Origin: JACMLD01 sp039916305
GTDB lineage: Bacteria > Bacteroidota > Bacteroidia > Chitinophagales > Chitinophagaceae
Assembly (NCBI GenBank): GCA_039916305.1
Contig: JBDSLR010000038.1
Coordinates: forward strand, 1-64,000
Direction of reading: 5' to 3'
DNA: 64,000 nt
This document shows positions 31,188 through 40,019 of this stretch, piece after piece (position 1 is the first letter of the stretch; each line of letters opens with the position of its first letter). The position numbers and the translations under genes were made by a program. The notes beneath the pieces were generated by a model. That model did not search any database and was not told where the DNA came from. It worked only from the letters and a program-made list of their open reading frames with translations.

Positions 31188-32612
31188 TTGCCACACGAAG
31201 CCATTTCTGTATTTGATATTTTTAAAATAGGTATCGGCCCTTCCAGCTCTCATACCCTGGGGCCATGGCGGGCAGCGGAACGTTTCCTGCAATCACTTGA
31301 AAAAAATAAACAATTACAGGATATAACAGCCATAGAAGTTCTATTGTATGGATCGCTCGCTAAAACCGGCCGGGGCCATGGTACAGATACCGCCGTGTTA
31401 CTGGGTTTAAGTGGTGACGACCCGGTAACTTTTGATGTAAATAATATTACCAGTAAGATTAATGATATCAGCAGCCGGAAAAAACTATTGCTGAACGGCA
31501 GGCATTCGATTGATTTTGATCCCGCCAAAGACATTCATTTTCTTTTTACTGAAACATTGCCCTACCACCCCAATGCGCTTAGTTTTTTGGCCACCACAAA
31601 AAATGATACGGCTTTTGCCGAAACCTATTATTCAATTGGCGGCGGTTTTGTAAAAAAAGAAGGCGAAGTGGAGCAGGCCGGCGGCAATATTCAATTACCT
31701 TTTCCCATTAACACGGCTGATGATTTGCTGCACTGGTGCATGAAGGGACTTTCTATCAGCGAAGTGGTAATGGAGAATGAACTGGTCTGGCGTAGCGAAG
31801 CTCAAACAAAAAAAGGCTTGCTTGATATATGGCAGGTAATGGCTGAATGTATGTACCGGGGTTGTCACCAGCAAGGCATTTTACCAGGCGGACTGCATGT
31901 AAAAAGAAGGGCGTTTGCCCTCAATAAAAAACTGCTCCCACAAAAAAATTATACAGATTATCATTCCTGGATGCTGGCCATCCGCAATGGCGGAAGCGAT
32001 TTTAAATATATTCTCGATTGGGTAAGTTGCTTTGCATTGGCGGTAAATGAAGAAAATGCCTCGTTTGGCAGGGTGGTAACCGCGCCTACCAATGGCGCAG
32101 CAGGTGTTATACCGGCTGTACTGCAGTATTACATCACTTTCTGTGATGGGTTTAAGGAAGATAAAATTGTACAGTTTATGCTAACGGCTGCGGAAACAGG
32201 CAGCATCTTTAAAAAAGGGGCCACTATTTCTGCTGCTATGGGTGGTTGCCAGGCAGAAATAGGGGTTTCTTCGGCCATGGCGGCGGCGGCACTCACCGAA
32301 TGTATGGGTGGCACACAGCGGCAATGCCTGATGGCTGCTGAAATTGCCATGGAACACCACCTCGGATTAACCTGCGACCCCATTGGCGGCCTGGTGCAGG
32401 TGCCCTGTATAGAACGAAATACGATGGGCGCCATCAAAGCCATTACGGCTTCACAACTTGCCCTGCAAAGCAGTCCGGATTTTGCCAAGGTTTCATTGGA
32501 CGCGGTTATTAAAACCATGTGGGATACCGCACTGGATATGAACAGCAAATACAAGGAAACCAGTGACGGCGGATTGGCCATTAATATTCCGATTAGTTTG
32601 CCGGAATGCTGA
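31188..32612 (+). CDS. sdaA: L-serine ammonia-lyase (iron-sulfur serine dehydratase)
   Basis: 474 residues from a TTG at 31188 (LPHEAISVFDIFKIGIGPSSSH); the first ATG is much further in. The alpha and beta domains are fused in one chain as in single-subunit L-serine dehydratases. The beta part begins with the GPSSSHTLGPWRA anion loop. The alpha part has NGAAGVIPAVLQYY, and cysteines for the [4Fe-4S] cluster in GGCQAEIG, LTCDPIGG and QVPCIERN, the last two forming the typical cluster site. It converts serine to pyruvate and ammonia in the cytoplasm. No neighbouring gene is linked; a 300-base non-coding stretch follows. Confidence 0.92.
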   Translation: MPHEAISVFDIFKIGIGPSSSHTLGPWRAAERFLQSLEKNKQLQDITAIEVLLYGSLAKTGRGHGTDTAVLLGLSGDDPVTFDVNNITSKINDISSRKKLLLNGRHSIDFDPAKDIHFLFTETLPYHPNALSFLATTKNDTAFAETYYSIGGGFVKKEGEVEQAGGNIQLPFPINTADDLLHWCMKGLSISEVVMENELVWRSEAQTKKGLLDIWQVMAECMYRGCHQQGILPGGLHVKRRAFALNKKLLPQKNYTDYHSWMLAIRNGGSDFKYILDWVSCFALAVNEENASFGRVVTAPTNGAAGVIPAVLQYYITFCDGFKEDKIVQFMLTAAETGSIFKKGATISAAMGGCQAEIGVSSAMAAAALTECMGGTQRQCLMAAEIAMEHHLGLTCDPIGGLVQVPCIERNTMGAIKAITASQLALQSSPDFAKVSLDAVIKTMWDTALDMNSKYKETSDGGLAINIPISLPEC

Positions 32613-32913
32613 ACCCCCGTCCCCTAAAAGGGAGATGTAGTGCGAACCATCCTTATAATATTGAAATGAATGTATTATCTCAGCGGGCGGCGTAGTCTCT
32701 CGCGATGACGCACTAAGTGAATATCATAATTCACAGACAGCGCTTCCCAATAAACAAGCAGCTGAATTGATTGCGATGCAACGATAATGCTATGAAAAGC
32801 CAATACTGGAATTTGAAAGAAAAACTTTAATAATTAACTGCGACTATAATTTGTATTGACTATTGCGGAAGCTCCCTCTCCAGCGAAGCGGGACCGGGAG
32901 TGAGTCAGTGAGA
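32613..32913. other. Non-coding interval with repeat-like ends and a possible coding fossil
   Basis: The ends carry G/C-rich blocks like the one at 3.7 kb (for example GCGAAGCGGGACCGGGAG at 32885-32904), which suggest intergenic repeat copies. In the middle, about 32750-32860, one frame reads LPNKQAAELIAMQR, one stop, then CYEKPILEFERKTLIIN. This is protein-like but too short to name and may be a degraded gene end. There is no terminator or promoter I can defend. Confidence 0.35.
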
Positions 32914-34086
32914 TCAATTCAGCAACGGATCTACTTCAATGTCTTTCATCTCCACATTTGTATAATCTTTTATCTCATTATACAGTGTATCTCTTTCTAT
33001 TGGCTGGCGTTTTACCTGTTTGATCAACGTAACCAAATCGCCCGTGCTCATTGAAGGCGTCTGCTCTTCGCTGCCGGCCATGGAGTAAATCTTTGTGCTG
33101 TCATCAATGGTGCCGTCCAGGTCATTAACTCCAAACGACAAGGTCAGTTGCGCATTTTGCCGCCCCAGCATGGGCCAGTACGCTTTCAGGTGCGGGAAGT
33201 TATCAAGGTATAAGCGGGCCACTGCATACAGGCGCATGTCTTCTATCACCGTACTTTCTGCAATATGGCTCATATCATTGTCCTTGTTCCTGAATTTAAG
33301 GGGGATGAAGGTATTAAAGCCCCCGGTTTCATCCTGCAGTTGCCGCAGGCGTTCCATATGATCAATGCGGTGTTCAAATTTTTCAATATGACCATACAGC
33401 ATGGTGGCATTGCTGTGCATACCCATTTTATGTGCGGTGCGGTGTATGTTCAGCCAGCCATCAGCATCTACTTTATCTGCGCAAATCTGCTGCCGTATAT
33501 CCGGATGAAAGATTTCCGCGCCCCCACCCGGCAGTGAATCAAGGCCGGCAGCATGCAGCAACTGCATACCTTCTTCAGCGGATACTTTTGCCTTGCGGAA
33601 CATGTAATCCAGTTCCACCGCAGTATATCCTTTTATATGCAGCCCCGGCCGGTGGGCTTTTATCTGCTTCATTAAATCAATAAAAAAAGCCAGGTTTAAT
33701 TTAGGGTGTACGCCACCAACAATATGCACTTCCGTAATAGGTTTGTTATCGTACCCCTTTACAATATGCATCATCTGTTCGGTACTTAGTTCCCATCCTT
33801 CTTCGCGGTGGGCATACAATTTTGAATACGCACAGAATGCGCAGGAGAACACACAGACATTGGTAGGTTCTATATGAAAGTTCCGGTTGAAATACGTTTT
33901 GTTGCCATGCAGTTTTTCGCGCACATAATTGGCCAGTAATCCCAGGTAAGAAAGACTGCCTTTTTCAAAGAGCAATAAGCCTTCGGCAGCTGTTATTCTT
34001 TCCGCTGCCAGTATTTTTTCTCCAATTTGTGACAATTCTTTGTCTTCGTTTTTTATTAGGGGGGATGCCTGTAATACACTACTCAT
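32914..34086 (-). CDS. mqnE: Aminofutalosine synthase (MqnE)
   Basis: 390 residues. The radical-SAM cysteine motif CVFSCAFC (C78, C82, C85) lies after NFHIEPTN. The family signature GGVHPKLNLAFF, and LPGGGAEIFHPDIR near 187-200, identify the aminofutalosine synthase branch rather than MqnC (which it can resemble) or CofH. It makes aminofutalosine from SAM and an enolpyruvyl benzoate in the futalosine route to menaquinone. Other mqn genes are not in the window. It is convergent with sdaA and divergent from phoH. Confidence 0.88.
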   Translation of the reverse strand: MSSVLQASPLIKNEDKELSQIGEKILAAERITAAEGLLLFEKGSLSYLGLLANYVREKLHGNKTYFNRNFHIEPTNVCVFSCAFCAYSKLYAHREEGWELSTEQMMHIVKGYDNKPITEVHIVGGVHPKLNLAFFIDLMKQIKAHRPGLHIKGYTAVELDYMFRKAKVSAEEGMQLLHAAGLDSLPGGGAEIFHPDIRQQICADKVDADGWLNIHRTAHKMGMHSNATMLYGHIEKFEHRIDHMERLRQLQDETGGFNTFIPLKFRNKDNDMSHIAESTVIEDMRLYAVARLYLDNFPHLKAYWPMLGRQNAQLTLSFGVNDLDGTIDDSTKIYSMAGSEEQTPSMSTGDLVTLIKQVKRQPIERDTLYNEIKDYTNVEMKDIEVDPLLN

Positions 34087-34437
34087 TGCTGAACTCTTTT
34101 AGTGCCGCAAAGTTACATTATTTAATGCCTGCCCGGAAGATTGATGTCCAGGAAGCGGATGTGTTTTTTAAAATAACTTTTGATGGATGGGATTAGCTAT
34201 TGTTTTTGAACATCTGTACAGTTTTTTTGTTATAATTCTCCATAAATAGATTCCGGTTTTCCATAAAACGCGGAGAAAAACTTGTCCAATTATCCACATC
34301 TTGTGAGTAATAACTGCACGGTATGTATCTTTTGATGAATTATATTTGAGACAGGCGGTTACGATAATAATTTGTACCATTATTTTAACAAAAGTGTATT
34401 CCTTTTTAAGAAAGGATAACTTTAAAAACAACTTGAT
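34087..34437. other. Divergent intergenic region, mqnE and phoH
   Basis: About 350 bases, A-T rich, with no gene. It contains two inverted DnaA-like 9-mers, TTATCCACA at 34290-34298 and TGTGAGTAA (one mismatch in the complement) at 34302-34310. TATATTTG at 34341-34348 is a -7-like box, and another, weaker, -7 box lies near 34367-34374. The phoH promoter is probably in this second part. Confidence 0.4.
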
Positions 34438-35412
34438 TTGACAGAAGCCATTATTAACCTTGAGTCAGTAAACCCAATTGAATTTTTTGGGGTAAACAAC
34501 GGTAAGCTCGACATCCTGAAAAAGAAATTTCCCTTATTAAAAGTATTGAGCCGTGGCACCCAGGTAAAACTGAGCGGTTCGCCTGAGCAGGTAGAATCTG
34601 CCAAAGAAAAAATTAGTCTTATTGTGCAGTACCTGGAACGGAATGGGCACATGAGTGAAAATTACTTTGAGCAAATTCTTGGCGGGGACGATGCAGAAGT
34701 AGTGGATAATTTTATAGACCGCAATCCCAATGAGATCCTGGTATTTGGTCCGCATGGTAAAACAGTCCGTGCCCGCACCGCTAACCAGAAGCATATGGTG
34801 GCCAGTATCGATAAAAATGATATCCTTTTTGCCATCGGGCCAGCCGGTACCGGTAAAACGTATACCGCGGTTGCACTGGCGGTTCGTGCCTTAAAAAACA
34901 AACTGGTAAAGAAAATTATTCTTACCCGGCCCGCGGTAGAAGCCGGTGAAAGCCTTGGTTTTTTACCGGGCGATTTGAAAGAAAAGATTGATCCTTACCT
35001 GCGTCCTTTGTATGATGCGTTGGATGACATGATACCCGCAGACAAGCTGGGCTATTATATGAGCACACGCACTATAGAAATAGCTCCTTTGGCTTATATG
35101 CGCGGCCGTACGCTTGACCATGCTTTTATCATACTGGATGAGGCGCAGAATGCTACCGATCTGCAATTGAAGATGTTTCTTACCCGTATTGGCTCCAATG
35201 CAAAAGCCATTATTACGGGGGATCTGACCCAGGTGGATTTGCCCCGCAACCAGCGGAGCGGTCTTGAAAAAGCCGTACGTATATTGCAAAATGTGGATGG
35301 CATCGCACACATTAAGTTAGATGAAGAAGATGTGGTTCGTCACCGCCTGGTTAAAGCCATCATCAGGGCGTACGACAAAGAAAAGATAAGAGAAGATGGA
35401 AACCCGCAATAG
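34438..35412 (+). CDS. PhoH family ATPase
   Basis: 324 residues from a TTG at 34438. Residues 1-75 form a KH/R3H-like N-terminal part (LKVLSRGTQVKLSGSPEQV). The PhoH domain has the P-loop GPAGTGKT at 134-141, the next motif TRPAVEAGESLGFLPGDLKEK and the Walker B IILDEAQN near 231-238. PhoH proteins are RNA-helicase- or nuclease-linked ATPases tied to RNA processing or phosphate starvation; the exact role here is not known. It ends 22 bases ahead of a strong terminator. Confidence 0.9.
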   Translation: MTEAIINLESVNPIEFFGVNNGKLDILKKKFPLLKVLSRGTQVKLSGSPEQVESAKEKISLIVQYLERNGHMSENYFEQILGGDDAEVVDNFIDRNPNEILVFGPHGKTVRARTANQKHMVASIDKNDILFAIGPAGTGKTYTAVALAVRALKNKLVKKIILTRPAVEAGESLGFLPGDLKEKIDPYLRPLYDALDDMIPADKLGYYMSTRTIEIAPLAYMRGRTLDHAFIILDEAQNATDLQLKMFLTRIGSNAKAIITGDLTQVDLPRNQRSGLEKAVRILQNVDGIAHIKLDEEDVVRHRLVKAIIRAYDKEKIREDGNPQ

Positions 35413-35433
35413 AAAATCCGGAATTATTAAAAC

Positions 35434-35464
35434 AAGGCGCTATAAGAAGCGCCTTTCTTTTTTG
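35434..35464 (+). terminator. phoH terminator
   Basis: AAGGCGCT (35434-35441) pairs with AGCGCCTT (35448-35455) with a six-base loop, followed by a T-rich run broken by one C. Confidence 0.9.
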
Positions 35465-35600
35465 CCGGCTGCGCCGCCAACTGGTAAAACAACAGCAGGG
35501 AATGAAACAGCGGCTTTTTCCGGGATATTGCTGTCTGAGCAAGTACCGCAGCGGGCATCTTGTAATAGTAGCATCATACTGGCTTGTTAATGGAAAATTA

Positions 35601-35634
35601 TTTGCTGCATAAAGCCCTGTTTTAGATAGTTTTG
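35601..35634 (+). promoter_or_regulatory. Promoter of the 35.8 kb lipoprotein gene
   Basis: TTTG at 35601-35604, 22 bases, then TAGTTTTG at 35627-35634. The leader to the ATG at 35773 would be about 130 bases and includes a G-C-rich CCCCGGCCGG stretch. This is the only feature I can support in the 35465-35772 interval. Confidence 0.55.
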
Positions 35635-35772
35635 CCGGGCAGTGTAAAATCACAGTCCCCGGCCGGAGACAAGCCAACAAAGCGCCGGCACATGTCACTG
35701 ATGGGTGGGGTTTTTGTGGAACAGTAAGCGTAGGCGGATGTAAATTCTTTTATCTGGACAACAATATATTAT

Positions 35773-36168
35773 ATGAAAAAATACAGTTTACTTTTTGCAG
35801 TGCTAGCGGTGTTTTCCTGTAACAGCGAAACGGTGTATACCAAAGCCACCGATGCGCAGGAAGCGGCCCGCGAATTTATCCGTGCGTCGCTGGATGGCAA
35901 TTACGACAAAGCCAGTTTCTATTTATATAAAGATTCTGCAGGGGTAAATGAGATGCTGCTTAATAAATGGCAAACAGATTACGGCAAGTGGAAGCAGGAA
36001 GATAAAGTAGGGCATAAAGAGGCCAATATTATTGTAATCACCACCGAGCCAACCAGCGATTCCTCCCTTAACTATATCTTTTCAAACTCTTATAAAAAAG
36101 ACACTACTACTATTAAGATTATCAAATCAAAAGGAGAGTGGCTGGTTGATCTGAAAGATATTCATTAA
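35773..36168 (+). CDS. Small lipoprotein, DUF4878/NTF2-like
   Basis: 131 residues. The signal peptide ends in a lipobox (LAVFSCNS; Cys near 16). The rest looks like an NTF2-like DUF4878 domain: DAQEAAREFIRASLDGNYDKAS at the N-terminus, then strands IIVITTEP, LNYIFSNSY and IKIIKSKGEWLVDLKDI. Such small domains typically bind ligands or stabilise partners. The role is unknown. It is followed by the phospholipase/nuclease-like gene 81 bases on. Confidence 0.72.
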   Translation: MKKYSLLFAVLAVFSCNSETVYTKATDAQEAAREFIRASLDGNYDKASFYLYKDSAGVNEMLLNKWQTDYGKWKQEDKVGHKEANIIVITTEPTSDSSLNYIFSNSYKKDTTTIKIIKSKGEWLVDLKDIH

Positions 36169-36249
36169 TCAATTTAAAGTGATCAGTTTATTGTTGGCGC
36201 TGCCAGCGGAACTAATGACTATCACAGGAAGTTTGAACTAAAGAAGCAT

Positions 36250-37254
36250 ATGAAAAAAACAATTGTCACTTTTCTTTCAGTCATAACAGTAGCAATCAGT
36301 TCCGTTTTTTTTCTTTCCTGGGGTACCTGGGGGCACCAGCACGTTAATCATGCGGCGGTATTTGCGCTGCCCGACAGTATGCGGTATTTTTTTTATAACC
36401 ACATTGATTTTATTACGGAAGAATCTGTTATCCCCGATGTTAGAAAATACACCATCAATGACAAAGCAGAATTTGCACGGCATTATATAGATCTTGAATC
36501 ATTTGCGGGTAACCCTGCAGACAGCCTTGCGCAAACAATGAAGGATGTCAACGTAAAATACGATGCTAAATTTCTTGACCGCAATGGCATATTGCCGTGG
36601 TATATGATGGAGGTGGTGCAAAAGCTTACAAAAGCTTTCCAGGATAAGAAGAAGGCAGAAATACTTTTCCTGGCAGCTGATTTGGGCCACTACCTGGCCG
36701 ATGCAAGCATGCCCCTGCACACGGCGCTTAATCATGATGGGCAGTTGTCTGATCAGAAAGGCATACACGCTTTTTTTGAATCCCAGTTGCCGGAACAGTT
36801 TGGCAGCAGCTATAATTTTTATACCGGCGATGCTGTTTACATATCCAATGTGCAGCAGGAAATCTGGCGTATTATAATGGCCAGTCATAAACTGGCGGAC
36901 ACCTTATTGCTGGCAGAAAAAAAATTGAAATCTAATTATCCTGCAGATAAAATTTATATGAAGGATGCCGCGGGTACTATTGTTAAGAATAAATATAACC
37001 AGCCAATACACAGTTATGAATATGCCAAAGCCTACCATGATGCACTGAATGGCATGGTGGAAAAGCAGTTACGTACTGCTGTGGCAATTACCGCAAATTT
37101 CTGGTACACCGCCTGGGTAAATGCAGGCAGGCCCGATCTCAACAGCCTTGACGAGCTATCGCTTACCAAAAGAAATCGCAAAAGCTATAAAAAAGATTAC
37201 CAGCTATGGAAAAAAGGTAAGCTGTTTGGTTTTAAAATTGATACAGAATTTTAA
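36250..37254 (+). CDS. Zinc-dependent phospholipase C / S1-P1 nuclease-like secreted protein
   Basis: 334 residues with a signal peptide (SVFFLSWGTW). Cleavage near LSWG exposes a mature start WGTWGHQHVNHAAV; an N-terminal Trp and the following His are the first zinc ligands in the phospholipase C / S1 nuclease fold. Later ligands are in FLAADLGHYLADASMPLH (about 137-154) and LNHDGQ, with KGIHAFFES in the third group. The enzyme family cuts phosphodiesters of lipids or nucleic acids. Substrate choice is not clear. It is 16 bases ahead of the EamA gene, which may be in the same transcript. Confidence 0.8.
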   Translation: MKKTIVTFLSVITVAISSVFFLSWGTWGHQHVNHAAVFALPDSMRYFFYNHIDFITEESVIPDVRKYTINDKAEFARHYIDLESFAGNPADSLAQTMKDVNVKYDAKFLDRNGILPWYMMEVVQKLTKAFQDKKKAEILFLAADLGHYLADASMPLHTALNHDGQLSDQKGIHAFFESQLPEQFGSSYNFYTGDAVYISNVQQEIWRIIMASHKLADTLLLAEKKLKSNYPADKIYMKDAAGTIVKNKYNQPIHSYEYAKAYHDALNGMVEKQLRTAVAITANFWYTAWVNAGRPDLNSLDELSLTKRNRKSYKKDYQLWKKGKLFGFKIDTEF

Positions 37255-37270
37255 CCGGTAAACAGATTAT

Positions 37271-37693
37271 ATGCCCCAATGGTTATTATACGCCTTATTG
37301 TCTGCCGTCTTTGCAGCCCTCACCGCTATTTTTGCAAAGGCGGGTTTAAAAGACGTTAACCCGGACCTGGCCACTGCCATCCGCACGGCCATTATACTGG
37401 TCATTACCTGGGGTATTGTTTTTTTTAAAGGTATCGGGGGGCAGGTGCAGGGATTATCAAAAAGCAGCTGGTTGTTTTTGACCCTGTCAGCCCTGGCTAC
37501 CGGTGCTTCCTGGCTATTTTATTACAGGGCTTTGCAGACTGGTAAAGTGTCTGAGGTTTCTATAATAGACAAAGGCAGCCTGGTATTTACTATTCTCTTG
37601 GCTTTTCTTTTTTTAAAAGAGCCACTTACGGCCCGGGTGCTGATTGCTGCAGGCCTTCTTTTTGCAGGTATGCTTGTATTGATCTGGAAATGA
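37271..37693 (+). CDS. Single-domain EamA transporter
   Basis: 140 residues with five membrane segments and one EamA repeat: LLSAVFAALTAIFAKAGL, RTAIILVITW, GASWLFYYRALQTGKVSEV and FLFLKEPLTARVLIAAGLLF. Full transporters have two such repeats, so this one probably works as a homodimer, or is a small-metabolite exporter of the DMT type. It stands alone behind the phospholipase-like gene, with ppa 83 bases downstream. Confidence 0.82.
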   Translation: MPQWLLYALLSAVFAALTAIFAKAGLKDVNPDLATAIRTAIILVITWGIVFFKGIGGQVQGLSKSSWLFLTLSALATGASWLFYYRALQTGKVSEVSIIDKGSLVFTILLAFLFLKEPLTARVLIAAGLLFAGMLVLIWK

Positions 37694-37747
37694 TATTTGC
37701 AAGTGCCGGGCAAAAATAATTCAGTTCCATTTGCGGGAATTGATTTG

Positions 37748-37755
37748 TACGTTTG
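37748..37755 (+). promoter_or_regulatory. -7 box ahead of the pyrophosphatase gene
   Basis: TACGTTTG, 21 bases ahead of the ATG at 37777. A TTTG at 37730-37733 is only 14 bases upstream, closer than usual. Confidence 0.5.
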
Positions 37756-37776
37756 TAACGTTAATCTTAAAAATTT

Positions 37777-38319
37777 ATGCATATAGTATCGCATCCATGG
37801 CATGGCATCCCTACGGGAGAAAACGCCCCCCGCGTGGTAAACGCGGTGGTAGAAATACCGCAGGGCTCACGCTGTAAATATGAAATTGACAAAGACAGTG
37901 GCATGCTGAAGCTGGACCGTATTATTTATTCTTCTTTCCATTACCCCTGTAACTACGGTTTTATTCCGCAGACCTATGGAGATGATAAGGATCCCCTGGA
38001 TATCCTGATACTTACCTCGCTGCCGGTACAGGCGCTTTGCCTGATGGAAGCAAAAGTGGTGGGTGTAATGCAGATGATAGATGGCGGCGATGCAGATGAT
38101 AAAATTATTGCCGTGGCTGCTAATGACCCCAGCGTAAACCACTACAATAATATTGAAGAACTGCCCAAACATTTCTTTGACGAGCTGCGCCATTTCTTTG
38201 AAGAATATAAAAAGCTGGAAAATAAAACCGTCATCGTGGAGGAATTTGGCGATAAAAGCATGGCACTTAAAGTAATTGAAGATGCGGTAGCTTTCTATAA
38301 AAAGAACTTTAAACGGTAG
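37777..38319 (+). CDS. ppa: Inorganic pyrophosphatase
   Basis: 180 residues of the family I soluble pyrophosphatase. Landmarks are VVEIPQGSRCKYEIDKDSG, the FHYPCNYGFIPQTYGDDKDPLDIL active-site loop with acidic metal ligands, and DGGDADDKIIAVAAND. It hydrolyses pyrophosphate to phosphate, driving biosynthetic reactions in the cytoplasm. It is essential in most bacteria. A TauE-like gene follows 32 bases on. Confidence 0.97.
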   Translation: MHIVSHPWHGIPTGENAPRVVNAVVEIPQGSRCKYEIDKDSGMLKLDRIIYSSFHYPCNYGFIPQTYGDDKDPLDILILTSLPVQALCLMEAKVVGVMQMIDGGDADDKIIAVAANDPSVNHYNNIEELPKHFFDELRHFFEEYKKLENKTVIVEEFGDKSMALKVIEDAVAFYKKNFKR

Positions 38320-38351
38320 ATTTTCCAGCCAGCACAGTAAAACTGTCTGTT

Positions 38352-38726
38352 ATGACTATACAAACCATCCTGCTGCTGGCCATCATTGGCCTGGCAGCAG
38401 GCATTTTAAGTGGTATGATAGGGATCGGCGGCGGAATTATCATTGTACCTGCGCTGGTCTTCGTGCTGGGGTTTTCACAACAGCAGGCACAGGGTACTTC
38501 ACTGGGTTTGTTATTGTTGCCGGTGGGTATACTGGCCGTTCTGAACTACTACAAACAGGGGTTTATTGACGTAAAAGTAGTGGGCATCATGTGCATTACT
38601 TTTATTTTGGGCGGATGGCTGGGCAGCAGGATATCTTTATCGCTGCCACAGGAAACGCTCAAAAAAATATTTGCTGTGGTACTGCTGGTAGTAGCGCTTA
38701 AAATGCTTTTTTTTGATAAGCGTTAA
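38352..38726 (+). CDS. Half-size TauE/SafE-type membrane protein
   Basis: 124 residues with four membrane segments and one TauE repeat: LAAGILSGMIGIGGGIIIVPAL, then the middle part FSQQQAQGTSLGLLLLPVGI, and a closing LGSRISLSLPQETLKKIFAV. Full-length TauE proteins are twice this size and export sulfoacetate or sulfite-like anions. The single repeat suggests a dimer. It lies downstream of ppa. Confidence 0.82.
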   Translation: MTIQTILLLAIIGLAAGILSGMIGIGGGIIIVPALVFVLGFSQQQAQGTSLGLLLLPVGILAVLNYYKQGFIDVKVVGIMCITFILGGWLGSRISLSLPQETLKKIFAVVLLVVALKMLFFDKR

Positions 38727-38917
38727 TTTGCAAATCTTTCGCTACAACTGCTACGCGTAACCGCCATTAATTCCTTGTCCGGCCAATAACAAGAGGCTCA
38801 TTCTGCCCGCTATTTTTTGCCGGCCAGCCCCAGCCGTAACATTTTAATATTTCAGAAAACACTTCATCGTTTATGCAATATCTGCTGCTTTGCATCTAAC
38901 AAAAAGAAACTTACACG

Positions 38918-39490
38918 TTGAATTCAGACCGTTACCAACATATCACAGACGCTGTACTGCTGGAAAAATTTTATTCAGATAAAGATAACCAGTGGCTGGG
39001 CATCTTACTGCAGCGCTATACCATGCTATTACTGGGTGTATGCATGAAATACCTGAAAAATGAAGATGATGCCAAAGACAGTGTACAGCAGGTTTTTCTG
39101 AAAGCCATTGCAGAACTGCACAAATACAAAGTGGAGTATTTCAAAAGCTGGATTTACATGGTGGCTAAAAATCACTGCCTGATGAAACTGCGTGACCGGC
39201 AGGGCAAGGTACTGACCATGCTTAATGAAGACACCATGACACTGGAGGATGAACCATTGCCGGCCCAGGTGCATCTTGATAAAGACAGGATGCTGGATGC
39301 CATGTCAATGGCAATTGAAGAATTAAGCAATGAGCAAAAACAATGTGTAACTTTGTTTTATCTTGATAAGCAGTCTTATAACCAGATTGCAGACGCCACC
39401 GGTTACAGTATGATGCAGGTGAAAAGCTACATCCAGAACGGTAAAAGAAATTTAAAAATAGTAGTGGAGCGCATTATAAAAGAGAAATGA
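38918..39490 (+). CDS. ECF-type RNA polymerase sigma factor
   Basis: 190 residues from a TTG at 38918. Region 2 is at about 25-95 (YTMLLLGVCMKYLKNEDDAKDSVQQVF; SWIYMVAKNHCLMKLRDR). Region 4 is at about 128-180 (LSNEQKQCVTLFYLDKQSYNQIADATGYSMMQVKSYIQNGK). The regulated promoters are unknown. Its stop overlaps the ATG of the next gene by four bases (ATGA), the usual arrangement for a sigma/anti-sigma pair. Confidence 0.93.
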   Translation: MNSDRYQHITDAVLLEKFYSDKDNQWLGILLQRYTMLLLGVCMKYLKNEDDAKDSVQQVFLKAIAELHKYKVEYFKSWIYMVAKNHCLMKLRDRQGKVLTMLNEDTMTLEDEPLPAQVHLDKDRMLDAMSMAIEELSNEQKQCVTLFYLDKQSYNQIADATGYSMMQVKSYIQNGKRNLKIVVERIIKEK

Positions 39491-39852
39491 ATAAAGACTT
39501 GCTCAACATATTATCCAATAGCAATAAAGACATTGATAACCAGCAACTGATGGATTACCTCGCCGGCAAGCTGTCTGAGGGTGAAAAACACCAGGTAGAA
39601 ATGCAGCTGGCAGACAGTAATTTTATGAATGATGCAATGGAAGGACTGGAAAGTGTAAAGGATAAAAAAGATATCAATTTCTTTGTAGACCAGCTGAACC
39701 GTGACCTCCACAAAAAATTGCAGCAAAAGAAAAATAAAAAACAAAAAAGAAAATTGCCGCAACAGCGCTGGGTATATGCAGCCATCATTCTTATCCTGGC
39801 AATTTTAATAGCCACCTGGCTGATGATAGTAAAGTACCAGCAACTAAAGTAG
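39487..39852 (+). CDS. Probable anti-sigma factor
   Basis: 121 residues. A cytoplasmic N-terminal part (DIDNQQLMDYLAGKLSEGEKHQVEMQLADSNF), of the kind that caps sigma factors, is followed by a basic linker (KKLQQKKNKKQKRK) and one membrane segment (YAAIILILAILIATWLMIV). It has no zinc-binding HxxxCxxC motif, so it is not a ZAS-type anti-sigma. The assignment rests on the coupled position after the sigma gene and the domain layout. Confidence 0.72.
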   Translation: MNKDLLNILSNSNKDIDNQQLMDYLAGKLSEGEKHQVEMQLADSNFMNDAMEGLESVKDKKDINFFVDQLNRDLHKKLQQKKNKKQKRKLPQQRWVYAAIILILAILIATWLMIVKYQQLK

Positions 39853-40019
39853 TTGGGGGTGGTTGGTCAGGAGTCTATAGTCAACGCTGTTTCCTGAAGC
39901 CTGATATGTTTGCAACTCCCGTTAAACAAAAAACTCTTTCTCCGTTAGCCCTGTTATCTCTGTGCAATTATTCCTCCATTCTTTTCCTGTCCTTGTTTAT
40001 CTTTAGCATAAACCCCGCT

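Noticed and set aside
34290..34310. Two DnaA-box-like 9-mers (TTATCCACA and TGTGAGTAA) suggesting an origin of replication
   Set aside because: Only one matches fully, and about two matches to an 8-fixed-base 9-mer are expected by chance in 64 kb on both strands. No cluster, no dnaA or AT-rich unwinding block beside it.
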